Source of the DNA: Acidobacteriota bacterium
GTDB taxonomy: Bacteria > Acidobacteriota > UBA6911 > RPQK01
Direction of reading: 5' to 3'
NCBI GenBank assembly: GCA_003819755.1
Contig: RPQK01000234.1
Coordinates: 1-9,769, forward strand
DNA length: 9,769 nt
Part shown: positions 1 through 6,519 of the stretch, in pieces
Layout: the number at the start of each line of letters is the position of its first letter
Numbering within the stretch: position 1 is the stretch's first letter
Program-made: the position numbers and the translations under genes
The notes under the pieces: model-generated
Database searches by the model: none
The model's input: only the letters and a program-made list of their open reading frames with translations
Told to the model about the DNA's origin: nothing

Positions 1-378
1 GACCAGGGGTCGGAGGCGGGAATGTACGCGACTTACCTGGCGGGAGTCTTCAGATCGGTCCGTTTTGGGATCAAGGAGGCACACGGCCGGGGCATGGCGC
101 TGCAGTTCAACTATCTGGTGGACGAGGGGGCTATCGAACACAACCGCGCCGACGGAACGTTCCGGGTTAACTTGGGCAAGATCAAGGCGGCAACCCGCCA
201 GCTGACCGGCGAGATCATGACGATCCAGGCGCAAGGGGATTACTCGAGAGCGAAAGCGCTGCTGGACCGCCTGGCGGTTATCCGGCCGGAGATGCAGCAG
301 ACGCTGGACAAGTTTGGCGACCTGCCGGTCGACATCCGGCCGATTTTGCTGACTGCTAATCAGTTGGGGGGGAGGTAG
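1..378 (+). CDS. Dipeptidyl-peptidase III-like metallopeptidase (family M49), C-terminal fragment
   Basis: This is the last 125 codons of a gene that enters from the left; the frame is open from base 1 and stops at TAG 376-378. The motif FRSVRFG followed by EAHGRGMALQFNYL matches the conserved C-terminal part of M49 peptidases, which read FRSVRFG..SAHGK/R...RFNF in bacterial and eukaryotic DPP III. Family members are zinc exopeptidases that release dipeptides from the N-terminus of oligopeptides. The zinc ligands (HExxGH type) lie upstream of the window, so activity cannot be judged here. The segment after the motif is a charged helical tail (LTGEIMTIQAQGDYSRAK) ending in NQLGGR. The gene converges on the TIM-barrel gene; the 243-nt gap between them is largely filled by an inverted repeat. 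I am fairly sure of the family, less of the exact subgroup. Confidence 0.8.
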   Translation, partial: DQGSEAGMYATYLAGVFRSVRFGIKEAHGRGMALQFNYLVDEGAIEHNRADGTFRVNLGKIKAATRQLTGEIMTIQAQGDYSRAKALLDRLAVIRPEMQQTLDKFGDLPVDIRPILLTANQLGGR

Positions 379-434
379 GGAAAGCTTAGGCCCGGTAAAT
401 GGCCCGTTTGGCGCGGTCGCAGAGCCGCACACGA

Positions 435-568
435 CGCGGATGTTTCTGCCGTCCGGTCCGTAGTTCCGGCTTTAGGCGGGCTTTTGATAACCGCAGATCC
501 TGCTATGACTTAGCTCTTAAAAGCCCGCCTAAAGGCGGAACTACGAACCGACGGCAGAAGCATCCGCG
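435..568. repeat. 134-bp near-perfect inverted repeat (MITE/REP-like) between convergent genes
   Basis: The left arm 435-485 and right arm 519-568 are reverse complements over about 50 bp, with three mismatches and one single-base gap, around a 33-nt loop (486-518). The core reads GTAGTTCCGGCTTTAGGCGG on the left and returns as CCGCCTAAAGGCGGAACTAC on the right. Its inner part CCGCC-TTTA-GGCGG can fold on its own. No transposase is present, so this is a non-autonomous element or REP-type palindrome. Lying between two convergent stops (378 and 622), it could end transcription from both sides, although there is no clear run of T after the stem. Confidence 0.85.
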
Positions 569-621
569 CCCTTCTTCAAGATGCGGGACGCTCCGCCCGA
601 ACGAGTAAGGTCGTGCGCGGG

Positions 622-1512
622 TCAGGAATTGTCGCCAAGCGCCTCACGAACACGCGCCAGGAACACCTTTATTTTCTCGCGGGGGTCGCCGGAGCCCAGC
701 GTCTCGAGCGGCAGATAACCCCGATAGCCCTGCTTTCGGATAATTTCGAACAGCCTCCTTAGATCGGTCGGCGTCTCCTTTTCATTGAAAAAGACGTTCT
801 CCTTGATCTGCCAATTCACAGCATAGGGAATGGCTGCCTCGATCTCGGGGTACGGATCTGCCGTTCGGAAGCCACCGATATCAAGATGAGAGGACAGCCA
901 GGGAGAATTAACCCCTTTCAGGATACGGATCAAATGTTCGGAGGTATCGATGAAGTCACGATGGTTCTGAAGGGCCAGGATGACGCCGAAACGGGCAGCG
1001 TGTTCGGCGCACTCGCGCAGATTATCGACAAGCCATTTGTCGATTTCAGCAGCCGGATACCCCCGATCCTGCTGACCCGCAAATACGCGGAGGACGGGAG
1101 CTCCCAGTTGAGCAGCCACTTCAATCCACTGCTTTATGTGCTCGACGTCGGCTTTGCGCTTGGCCCCATCGGCGATCGCAAAATTATTCCGTACTCCGGT
1201 TCCACTAATCTCGAGGCCGAGCAGGAACACCTGCCGCTTGATCTTATTGATATACGACGCTTCAGGCACTTCGGGATACCCCGGGAAGTAGTAGCCTGTC
1301 GGGTCAACCGCCTGGAACCCAAGATCCGCACAGTAGTCGATCACCTGCGGCAGCGTCATCTCCCCTTTGGTGAGGGGGCCGTTAAAGGTGTACAGGTTAC
1401 AGCTGAGCTTGAGAAGCGGCTTCCGAGCCGGAGCGGCGGCCGGCGTTGAGGAAACCAGAAAAGGCGCGCCCAGAAGAGCGCCCAGAAGATGCCGACGGTT
1501 GAGAAGGAACAT
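622..1512 (-). CDS. Xylose isomerase-like TIM-barrel protein (sugar phosphate isomerase/epimerase family), Tat-type signal
   Basis: The 296-residue product belongs to the xylose isomerase-like TIM-barrel fold (AP_endonuc_2), whose members isomerise or epimerise sugars and sugar acids with a divalent metal. The N-terminus NRRHLLGALLGAPFL followed by an Ala-rich stretch (residues 5-29) looks like a Tat signal peptide, so it probably acts outside the cytoplasm. Strand-end motifs are LALQNH (Q182, H184), SSHLDIGGF (H209, D211), NWQIKEN (K237) and LPLE (E270). These sit where the metal ligands of the family are expected, except that the usual Glu of the LALENH strand is Gln182. The ATG at 1512 is supported by GGAGGG at 1518-1523, six nt upstream. 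It lies 41 nt downstream of the caspase-like gene on the same strand and is probably cotranscribed with it. The substrate cannot be told from sequence. Confidence 0.85.
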   Translation of the reverse strand: MFLLNRRHLLGALLGAPFLVSSTPAAAPARKPLLKLSCNLYTFNGPLTKGEMTLPQVIDYCADLGFQAVDPTGYYFPGYPEVPEASYINKIKRQVFLLGLEISGTGVRNNFAIADGAKRKADVEHIKQWIEVAAQLGAPVLRVFAGQQDRGYPAAEIDKWLVDNLRECAEHAARFGVILALQNHRDFIDTSEHLIRILKGVNSPWLSSHLDIGGFRTADPYPEIEAAIPYAVNWQIKENVFFNEKETPTDLRRLFEIIRKQGYRGYLPLETLGSGDPREKIKVFLARVREALGDNS

Positions 1513-1553
1513 TCGGACCCTCCATTATTGTCGCCATTGTATCCATGCCCGGG

Positions 1554-2555
1554 TCAGCGTGCAAAATCGGGAGTTACTGAACACGCGGCCTCCCAGAGGT
1601 CATCCACGACGCGCTTCTGGGACACCCGCACGTCGGTCGGCAGAACACAACCGTCCGGCTTCGAACCGAAGACGCCTCGCAGCCGGGCGGCCTCGTCGTT
1701 CATCCCGGCCTGCTCGAAAACCTGAGCAGCGAGCAGGTATTCGCGCCGGCCGGTCCTTATGCCCGCGCTTCCACTGAACCTTCGGAAGGCGTCCAGTTCC
1801 GCCGGCGTCGACCAGATGGAAACTGCCTGGCGCGCTCCGGACACCGTGAAAAAAACGTGGTCCGGACACTGAGTATCAAGCCGCTCGTAAAGCCGATCAT
1901 CACCTTTGACCAGGCGGAGCGCCTGTTCCCGGGTGAGGTCGAGCGGGAAGGCGCGGGTGGTCACGCGGCCAGCCAGCATCTCGATCAACGGCTCGGTCAC
2001 CGGCTTTTGTCCGCCGTCCAATGCGGAAATGCCAAAGATGCTGGAGCCAAACGGCCGAGGAGCGACGAAGACTGGAGCGCGCCGGGGAGCCGGTTGATGA
2101 TAGCCTACGCCCTCTCGCCCCTGGAGCCTGGCTGGGATCCTGTGCCTACTCTCCAGCAGAGAGGCGGGGAAGCAGACATTGAGCAACACCCAGTCAATTC
2201 CCGGTGCCACCTCATGGAATTCCCGGGCCAACTGCCCCACGGTAACCCACTCGATCGATTTGGTCTGTTCGTTTTCCAGGTAAAAGGCGGCCCCGGCGAT
2301 CGAGTGACCGGAGAGAACGACGAGTCCGCCCTCTGTAAGACCGCGTTCCTTCTGACGTTCCGCCATGCCCCGGACGGAGGCGCGCAACTCGGACACGTCA
2401 TCCGCGACGAAACGATGTGCCAAGGGTACATAGGTGGAGGCGGAGGTGGCGGCTTTGAAGAGGGCATTCACGATCAGGAACGTATTTTGTTCCCGGATCG
2501 CTTGGGCGGCCGCCATCTGGAGTTTCTCTTTGCCCGTTCTCTTTTTGGTCACCAC
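1554..2555 (-). CDS. Putative caspase/CHAT-like (clan CD) cysteine peptidase, otherwise unknown
   Basis: The 333-residue product has no signal peptide or membrane segment and is probably cytoplasmic. I do not recognise a named family, but residues 76-130 have the clan CD pattern. A hydrophobic strand ends in a His (GGLVVLSGHS, H84), and 43 residues later a second hydrophobic strand ends in a Cys (DWVLLNVCFPASL, C127). This is the His-Cys dyad spacing and layout of CHAT domains and caspases (strand-GHG ... strand-xxC). A later strand (DHVFFTVSG) also suits the fold. The C-terminus (about 275-300) is helical, with one TPR-like helix pair (YLLAAQVFEQAGMNDEAARL). The start is uncertain. GTG 2555 lies only about 5 nt from the predicted transcription start, so it would be almost leaderless. 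ATG 2516 (residue 14) has a weak AGAGA upstream. The gene leads a two-gene minus-strand unit and is divergent from the peptide gene. Confidence 0.6.
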   Translation of the reverse strand: MVTKKRTGKEKLQMAAAQAIREQNTFLIVNALFKAATSASTYVPLAHRFVADDVSELRASVRGMAERQKERGLTEGGLVVLSGHSIAGAAFYLENEQTKSIEWVTVGQLAREFHEVAPGIDWVLLNVCFPASLLESRHRIPARLQGREGVGYHQPAPRRAPVFVAPRPFGSSIFGISALDGGQKPVTEPLIEMLAGRVTTRAFPLDLTREQALRLVKGDDRLYERLDTQCPDHVFFTVSGARQAVSIWSTPAELDAFRRFSGSAGIRTGRREYLLAAQVFEQAGMNDEAARLRGVFGSKPDGCVLPTDVRVSQKRVVDDLWEAACSVTPDFAR

Positions 2556-2566
2556 GTCAGCGGTGG

Positions 2567-2595
2567 ATTATCGCGGGCGAGGAGGATGGCGTCAA
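2567..2595 (-). promoter_or_regulatory. Predicted sigma70 promoter for the caspase-like gene
   Basis: On the minus strand TTGACG (2595-2590) and GATAAT (2572-2567) are separated by exactly 17 nt, one mismatch each from consensus. The expected transcription start is near 2560, only a few bases from the GTG at 2555. The mRNA would thus be almost leaderless, or translation would begin at ATG 2516. Confidence 0.55.
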
Positions 2596-2642
2596 CAGCC
2601 AGACCCCAATGCAGGCGAGACGCCGGAACGTCCATTTACTTT

Positions 2643-2857
2643 TTGTGGGACGCAAGTCTTTTGCGGGCACGCCAAGTCAGCGGCGGTGAGTGGCGCGCTT
2701 TTGCGCCGTATCGAAACCCGGCGGCGCTGAAGCGCCAAATCATACCGGTGCGACAGGTGCTTCGGCGGCGCGGGGTTTCGAAACAGCGCAAAAAAGCGCG
2801 CCGCTCAACCGCCGCTGATCCGGGCCGCCGTGCCGCAAGAAAATGTGCGTCCCACAA
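2643..2857. repeat. 215-bp imperfect palindrome between divergent promoters
   Basis: The left arm 2643-2736 and right arm 2756-2857 are reverse complements over nearly their full length, with small gaps and mismatches, around a 19-nt loop (2737-2755). The outer ends are TTGTGGGACGC and GCGTCCCACAA, an exact 11-bp match. Further matching blocks are TCAGCGGCGGT, GGCGCGCTT, TCGAAACCC and, at the tip, GAAGCGCC against GGTGCTTC. The element contains no convincing gene and no transposase. The matching outer ends suggest a fold-back, non-autonomous mobile element or a large REP-type palindrome. It lies exactly between the left-facing and right-facing promoters and would insulate or link them. Confidence 0.85.
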
Positions 2858-2883
2858 CGCTTGATCAGGAAGCCGGCAGGCGC

Positions 2884-2912
2884 TTGACAGGCCTGGGACC
2901 TCACGGTATAGT
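2884..2912 (+). promoter_or_regulatory. Near-consensus sigma70 promoter for the peptide gene
   Basis: TTGACA (2884-2889, perfect -35) is followed after exactly 17 nt by TATAGT (2907-2912, five of six -10 bases). The predicted start is near 2919, giving a leader of about 100 nt before the ATG at 3020. This is the best promoter in the window. No clear promoter is seen before either receptor gene, so it may serve the peptide gene and both receptors. Confidence 0.7.
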
Positions 2913-3019
2913 CGGCTCGCTTTAACAGACGGTTTCCCGTGCTTACGGGGAGCGCCCCACGTTTCAAACCGGTGTTCGGAGGTAAGCCTTACCACTTCCC
3001 CCAAGGCGAGGAGGGTCCA
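2913..3019 (+). other. Hairpin-rich 5' leader of the peptide gene
   Basis: Two hairpins that exclude each other overlap here: CCCGT-GCTT-ACGGG (2936-2949) and GGGG-AGCG-CCCC (2947-2958). Further down GGTAAGCCTTACC (2981-2993) is a 13-bp perfect palindrome, able to form a small hairpin or act as an operator. A strong Shine-Dalgarno sequence GAGGAGGG (3008-3015) stands 4 nt before the ATG. No known riboswitch class is recognised. Confidence 0.4.
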
Positions 3020-3229
3020 ATGGACGACATCAAGTTGACGAACCTGCCAGAAGAAGAAAAGAAGAAGGAATCCGAGGAAGAGCTGAAGGATGTGCGCGGC
3101 GGTTTCGACTCGGCGCTCACGACGAACATGACGGGAACAGTGAGCACGACGATGACAACAAACATCATCGACAAGGGTCTCACTAGTCCGACACTGAATC
3201 AGACCCTATTCCCACTCGCGGGCAAGTAG
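3020..3229 (+). CDS. Double-glycine-leader peptide with Thr-rich core (putative secreted signal or bacteriocin-like peptide)
   Basis: The 69-residue product is not a named family, but residues 1-28 form a textbook double-glycine leader. The stretch SEEELKDVRGG has Ser at -11, Glu at -8, Leu at -7, Val at -4 and Gly-Gly at -2/-1, close to the consensus LSxxELxxIxGG that C39-type ABC transporters cut during export. The leader is strongly charged (EEEKKKESEEE). The 41-residue remainder begins FDSAL and is rich in Thr (11 of 41) with the near-repeated units TTNMT and TTMTTN. It has no Cys, so disulphides and lanthionines are excluded. The ATG at 3020 is chosen over an in-frame ATG at 2939 because GAGGAGGG (3008-3015) stands just before it. 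The gene has its own near-consensus promoter and lies 200 nt upstream of the first receptor gene on the same strand. No transporter or modifying enzyme is in the window. Confidence 0.7.
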   Translation: MDDIKLTNLPEEEKKKESEEELKDVRGGFDSALTTNMTGTVSTTMTTNIIDKGLTSPTLNQTLFPLAGK

Positions 3230-3277
3230 TTTAACCGGCCTGACCGGGCAACGGCTCGGTCCGAGACAACCTATGAG

Positions 3278-3299
3278 GCGCGGTCGTGAATGGCCGCGC
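3278..3299 (+). terminator. Possible hairpin terminator/attenuator after the peptide gene
   Basis: GCGCGGTC (3278-3285) and GGCCGCGC (3292-3299) form an 8-bp stem with one G-U pair and a 6-nt loop. It is followed by TTGACGG rather than a T run, so it is a weak intrinsic terminator at best. It may act as a partial attenuator or mRNA-stabilising stem between an abundant peptide transcript and the receptor genes. The rest of the 3230-3429 gap holds only the small palindrome CTCGGTCCGAG (3255-3265). Confidence 0.3.
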
Positions 3300-3413
3300 T
3301 TGACGGCGACCCTTGTCAGTAGATCGGCGGAGCTTCGTCCAGTGGTTGCTCGCACAGCCTCGCCGCTGTAGTTGCGCCTGGACAGCCTGCCTGCACTCCC
3401 ACGAAAAGCGGTC

Positions 3414-3425
3414 GGGGAGGAGGAG
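3414..3425 (+). promoter_or_regulatory. Shine-Dalgarno site that fixes the TTG start of receptor 1
   Basis: GGGGAGGAGGAG contains a full AGGAGG (3418-3423) six nt before TTG 3430. No comparable site precedes the more upstream in-frame TTG at 3313. Translation from 3430 also places the signal peptide at the very N-terminus. Confidence 0.7.
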
Positions 3426-3429
3426 CGGT

Positions 3430-6400
3430 TTGAGATTGCGATTGAGCTGCCAGTCGCGTCTGGGGTTTTCTCTTTTCGCCCTGCCAATCGTTTTTGCGCT
3501 CGTCTTTTCCGTTTCTCCCGCTCTGGCTCTGGATCCGCTTAAGTCCCTTAAACAATATCGGCTCGACAGTTGGAGCGGAGAGGGTACCCTCCCCCAAGCC
3601 TCCGCCCAAAGCATCTATCAGACAAAAGACGGCTACCTTTGGATTGGAACCATGGAGGGCGCTGTTCGCTTTGACGGCGTCAGGTTCTCCACATTCCGCA
3701 AGTCCAACGAGCCGGCCTTCCTCTTCGATGACATCACCAGCTTCCTTCAAAGCCGGGATGACAGCCTCTGGATGGGCACCTGGGGCGGAGGCCTGGTGCG
3801 CTTCCACAACGGTCGCTTCTCAGCCGCCACCCAATCGACTCCTCTTTCTGAAAGCCACGTGCTTTGTCTCGGCGAGGAAACCGACGGGTCATTGCTGGTA
3901 GGCACGCTGGCAGGCCTTTGGCGCTTTCGCGATGGGAAGGCCACCAAAATCCGCAGAGGCGGCTCGGCTGATCCGCTGGACGGCCGTGTCAGCGAGCTTG
4001 AGCCGGCCAGGCAGGGCGGATTTTGGGTCGGAACGGACCAGGGAGTTGTGCGGGTGCACAACGGAAAGGTCCAGACGGGGCCCGGCGCGCCGGATAGCCG
4101 GGTTCGGGCTCTTTGCGAGGATCGTCAGGGCAGACTGTGGATCGGACGGAAAGACGGGTTGTACTGCTGGGACGGCAGCAAATTCCAGCCGGTCGACCTC
4201 GGCACGGGCCTGGTCGGCAAACAGGTCGGCACCCTTATCGAGGATCGTGACGCGAATATCTGGGCCGGCCTCGATCGATCCGGACTTTTTCGAATCCGAG
4301 ATGACCTCATCGAAAGGATCACGACGAAGGAGGGACTGTCCGACGACGACGTCATTTCGCTCGCGGAAGATCGCGAGGGAAACGTCTGGGTCGGGACTTT
4401 TCGTGCCGGAATCAATCGCCTGAAAGACGGGACTGTCACTGCCTTTGACCGTTCAGTAGGCCTCTCCCACGATTGTGTCTGGTCGGTCTTTGAAGACTCT
4501 CGGGGAGTTCTTTGGATCGGGGCCGAGGAGGGGTTGAACTCAATGGAAGGCCGCGGGCCTGTCATTCAGCATCCTCCATTCAAGGATTTCTGCATCCTCG
4601 GTATCGCTGAAGCATCCGAAGGCGGATTGTGGGTTGGGACGTACGAAAAGGGGCTGGCTCACTATGCCAGCGGCCGAGTGCGGTGGTTTGGCCCAGCCGA
4701 TGGCCTGAACCTCGACAGGGTCTACCTGCTCTTTCGTGATGGCGAGCGTGTATGGGTGGGAGGATCTCCGGGCGGACTGTACTATCTCGAAAAAGGCCGG
4801 TTCCGGCCGGCTGACGGGAAAGAGAAATACCTGACGGCAGGCTCGATCCTGAAAGCGCTGGACGGTTCAATCTGGCTGGGTACGGACTCGGGCGTCACGC
4901 ACCTGACGGACAAAGGCGCACAGACGTGGAAAGCGAAGGACGGCCTGGCCGGAGACAAGGTCCTGAGTCTTCATCAGGACAGTTCAGGTGTCTTGTGGAT
5001 AGGAACGGAGCTGGGCCTTACCCGCTTCAAAGACGGTCAGTTCACCTCCTTCAAGGTCGCTGACGGTTTGCCCCACTGCACGATCACCCGGGTCCTGGAA
5101 GATGATAGCGGGAATCTCTGGCTCGGCTCGGGCAAAGGGATTTTCCGAGTAAGCAAGAAGAGCCTGGAGACCTATGCCAACGGGCGGCTCGACAGCGGAT
5201 CATCGGACCCGGGGGAGCGGCGAGACCGTCGCGGACGACTCGAGCTTAAGGTCTACGACAAAGCTGACGGGATGAAAAGCAGCGAGTGCAACAGCGGCAA
5301 CCCCACGACCGGGTGGAAAAGGCGGGATGGATCACTCTGGTTCCCGACAATCCGCGGAGCCGTCCGCATTATCCCTTCAGAGCTCAAAGCCAATCCTGTC
5401 CCGCCTCCGGTTCACGTCGAAGAGGTTACCGTCGACGGCCGAACGCTCGCGATGCCCGTCACCCGAATCCCGGCCGGCGGTCGTCAGTTTGAATTGAGGT
5501 ATACCGGGCTCAGCCTTTACTCGCCCGCCCAGGTCCGGTTCAAATACCGCCTGGACGGCTTCGACGACGAGTGGGTCGAACCGGAGCTCGGACGAGATCG
5601 GATCGCCCACTACACCAACCTGAAACCAGGCGAATACACATTTCGAGTGATGGCATCCAACAACGACGGTGTCTGGAGCTCCTCGCCGGCCAGTCTCAAG
5701 TTCGTCCTGCTCCCCAGTTTCTACCAGACCTATTGGTTCTACGCGCTCTGCGTGATCGGCCTCGTTGGCGGTGGAAGCGGGCTGTACTATGTCGTGTCGC
5801 GAATGCTGGCCAGCTGGAGATTGACGCGAAAGCTCACGCGTTATCACTCTCAGAAAGTGCTTCTCGAAATGCGATCCCGCAAAAGCTCGTTGAAACGTGG
5901 CCTGGGTAGCGAAAGAAGAAGGATTACGATCTTCTTCTCCGACATCCCCGGCTTCGCGCAACTCGTCGAGCACCTCCCCGCTGAACAAGTAACCCAGTTG
6001 ATGAACGATTACTTGTCCGAGATGGTGCCGCTCGTCGACACACACGGGGGAGTTCTGACAGGCTTCCAGGGAGAGGGACTGATGGGGTTCTTCGGGGCCC
6101 CACAGCCCATGGACCCCGCCGAGCAGGCGAGGCGGGCCGTAAGAATGGGCGTCGCCATGCACGACAGGATGGGCGAGCTTCGGGACAAGTGGCGCGACGC
6201 AGGACTGCCGTCCGACATCAACATCCGAATCGGTATCGCTCAGGACTACGTTACCGTCGGCAATTTCGGGTCGAAGGACCTGATGGAGTACTCGGCGATC
6301 GGAGCCGGCGTCAATCTCGCAAGCCGGCTTCAAAGCAACTGTTCACCCGGAAAAATACTGGTCAGCTTCCCTGTCTACATTGCCACCCGCGATGAGTTCT

Positions 6401-6519
6401 CGTACGGCGAGACTGTCTATCGGGAATTCAAGGGCTTCGCCCGGCGAGTGCGGGTCGCCGAGCTTGAGCCGCGCCCCGTGCGGGCGCACGAGGAAGAGGC
6501 GTCGGGGGTGGCGGTATGA
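3430..6519 (+). CDS. Receptor 1: 14-repeat propeller / Y_Y_Y / membrane-anchored class III nucleotide cyclase with altered active site
   Basis: The product has 1029 residues from TTG 3430. Residues 1-33 are a Sec signal peptide ending in ALA. Residues about 35-655 hold 14 units of the Reg_prop type (xLWIGTxxGLxRxxxGxF), enough for two seven-bladed propellers. A Y_Y_Y domain (about 660-760; HYTNLKPGEYTFRVMASNND) follows, then one membrane helix (about 768-790) and a cytoplasmic linker. A class III adenylate/guanylate cyclase domain spans about 830-1015. The propeller and Y_Y_Y part is known as the periplasmic sensor of hybrid two-component systems; here the output would be cAMP or cGMP. In the cyclase D838 (FFSD), S955, N962 and R966 (VNLASR) are present. 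The second metal Asp is Glu882 (QGEG), the substrate-contacting Lys/Arg position is Gly878, and a conserved Gly is Asp939 (AQDYV). It may therefore be weak or inactive. Its stop overlaps the ATG of receptor 2. Confidence 0.9.
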   Translation: MRLRLSCQSRLGFSLFALPIVFALVFSVSPALALDPLKSLKQYRLDSWSGEGTLPQASAQSIYQTKDGYLWIGTMEGAVRFDGVRFSTFRKSNEPAFLFDDITSFLQSRDDSLWMGTWGGGLVRFHNGRFSAATQSTPLSESHVLCLGEETDGSLLVGTLAGLWRFRDGKATKIRRGGSADPLDGRVSELEPARQGGFWVGTDQGVVRVHNGKVQTGPGAPDSRVRALCEDRQGRLWIGRKDGLYCWDGSKFQPVDLGTGLVGKQVGTLIEDRDANIWAGLDRSGLFRIRDDLIERITTKEGLSDDDVISLAEDREGNVWVGTFRAGINRLKDGTVTAFDRSVGLSHDCVWSVFEDSRGVLWIGAEEGLNSMEGRGPVIQHPPFKDFCILGIAEASEGGLWVGTYEKGLAHYASGRVRWFGPADGLNLDRVYLLFRDGERVWVGGSPGGLYYLEKGRFRPADGKEKYLTAGSILKALDGSIWLGTDSGVTHLTDKGAQTWKAKDGLAGDKVLSLHQDSSGVLWIGTELGLTRFKDGQFTSFKVADGLPHCTITRVLEDDSGNLWLGSGKGIFRVSKKSLETYANGRLDSGSSDPGERRDRRGRLELKVYDKADGMKSSECNSGNPTTGWKRRDGSLWFPTIRGAVRIIPSELKANPVPPPVHVEEVTVDGRTLAMPVTRIPAGGRQFELRYTGLSLYSPAQVRFKYRLDGFDDEWVEPELGRDRIAHYTNLKPGEYTFRVMASNNDGVWSSSPASLKFVLLPSFYQTYWFYALCVIGLVGGGSGLYYVVSRMLASWRLTRKLTRYHSQKVLLEMRSRKSSLKRGLGSERRRITIFFSDIPGFAQLVEHLPAEQVTQLMNDYLSEMVPLVDTHGGVLTGFQGEGLMGFFGAPQPMDPAEQARRAVRMGVAMHDRMGELRDKWRDAGLPSDINIRIGIAQDYVTVGNFGSKDLMEYSAIGAGVNLASRLQSNCSPGKILVSFPVYIATRDEFSYGETVYREFKGFARRVRVAELEPRPVRAHEEEASGVAV

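Noticed and set aside
399..608. Small plus-strand open frame between the convergent genes
   Set aside because: It consists mainly of the 134-bp inverted repeat and has no ribosome site or protein-like composition.
1857..2864. 335-codon plus-strand open frame
   Set aside because: It runs antisense through the caspase-like gene and the 215-bp palindrome, with no domain-like motifs; a GC-rich shadow frame.
2939..3019. Upstream in-frame ATG 2939 for the peptide gene
   Set aside because: It lies inside the leader hairpins and lacks a ribosome site; ATG 3020 has GAGGAGGG at the right distance and starts a standard GG leader.
3300..3328. TTGACG at 3300-3305 as a promoter for receptor 1
   Set aside because: No acceptable -10 hexamer lies 15-19 nt downstream.
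3313..3429. Longer N-terminus for receptor 1 from TTG 3313
   Set aside because: No ribosome site before 3313, Cys/Arg-rich unlikely sequence, and it would bury the signal peptide; the strong AGGAGG at 3418-3423 points to TTG 3430.
5377..6333. 318-codon minus-strand open frame
   Set aside because: It is antisense to the Y_Y_Y, membrane and cyclase region of receptor 1, which has clear family motifs.
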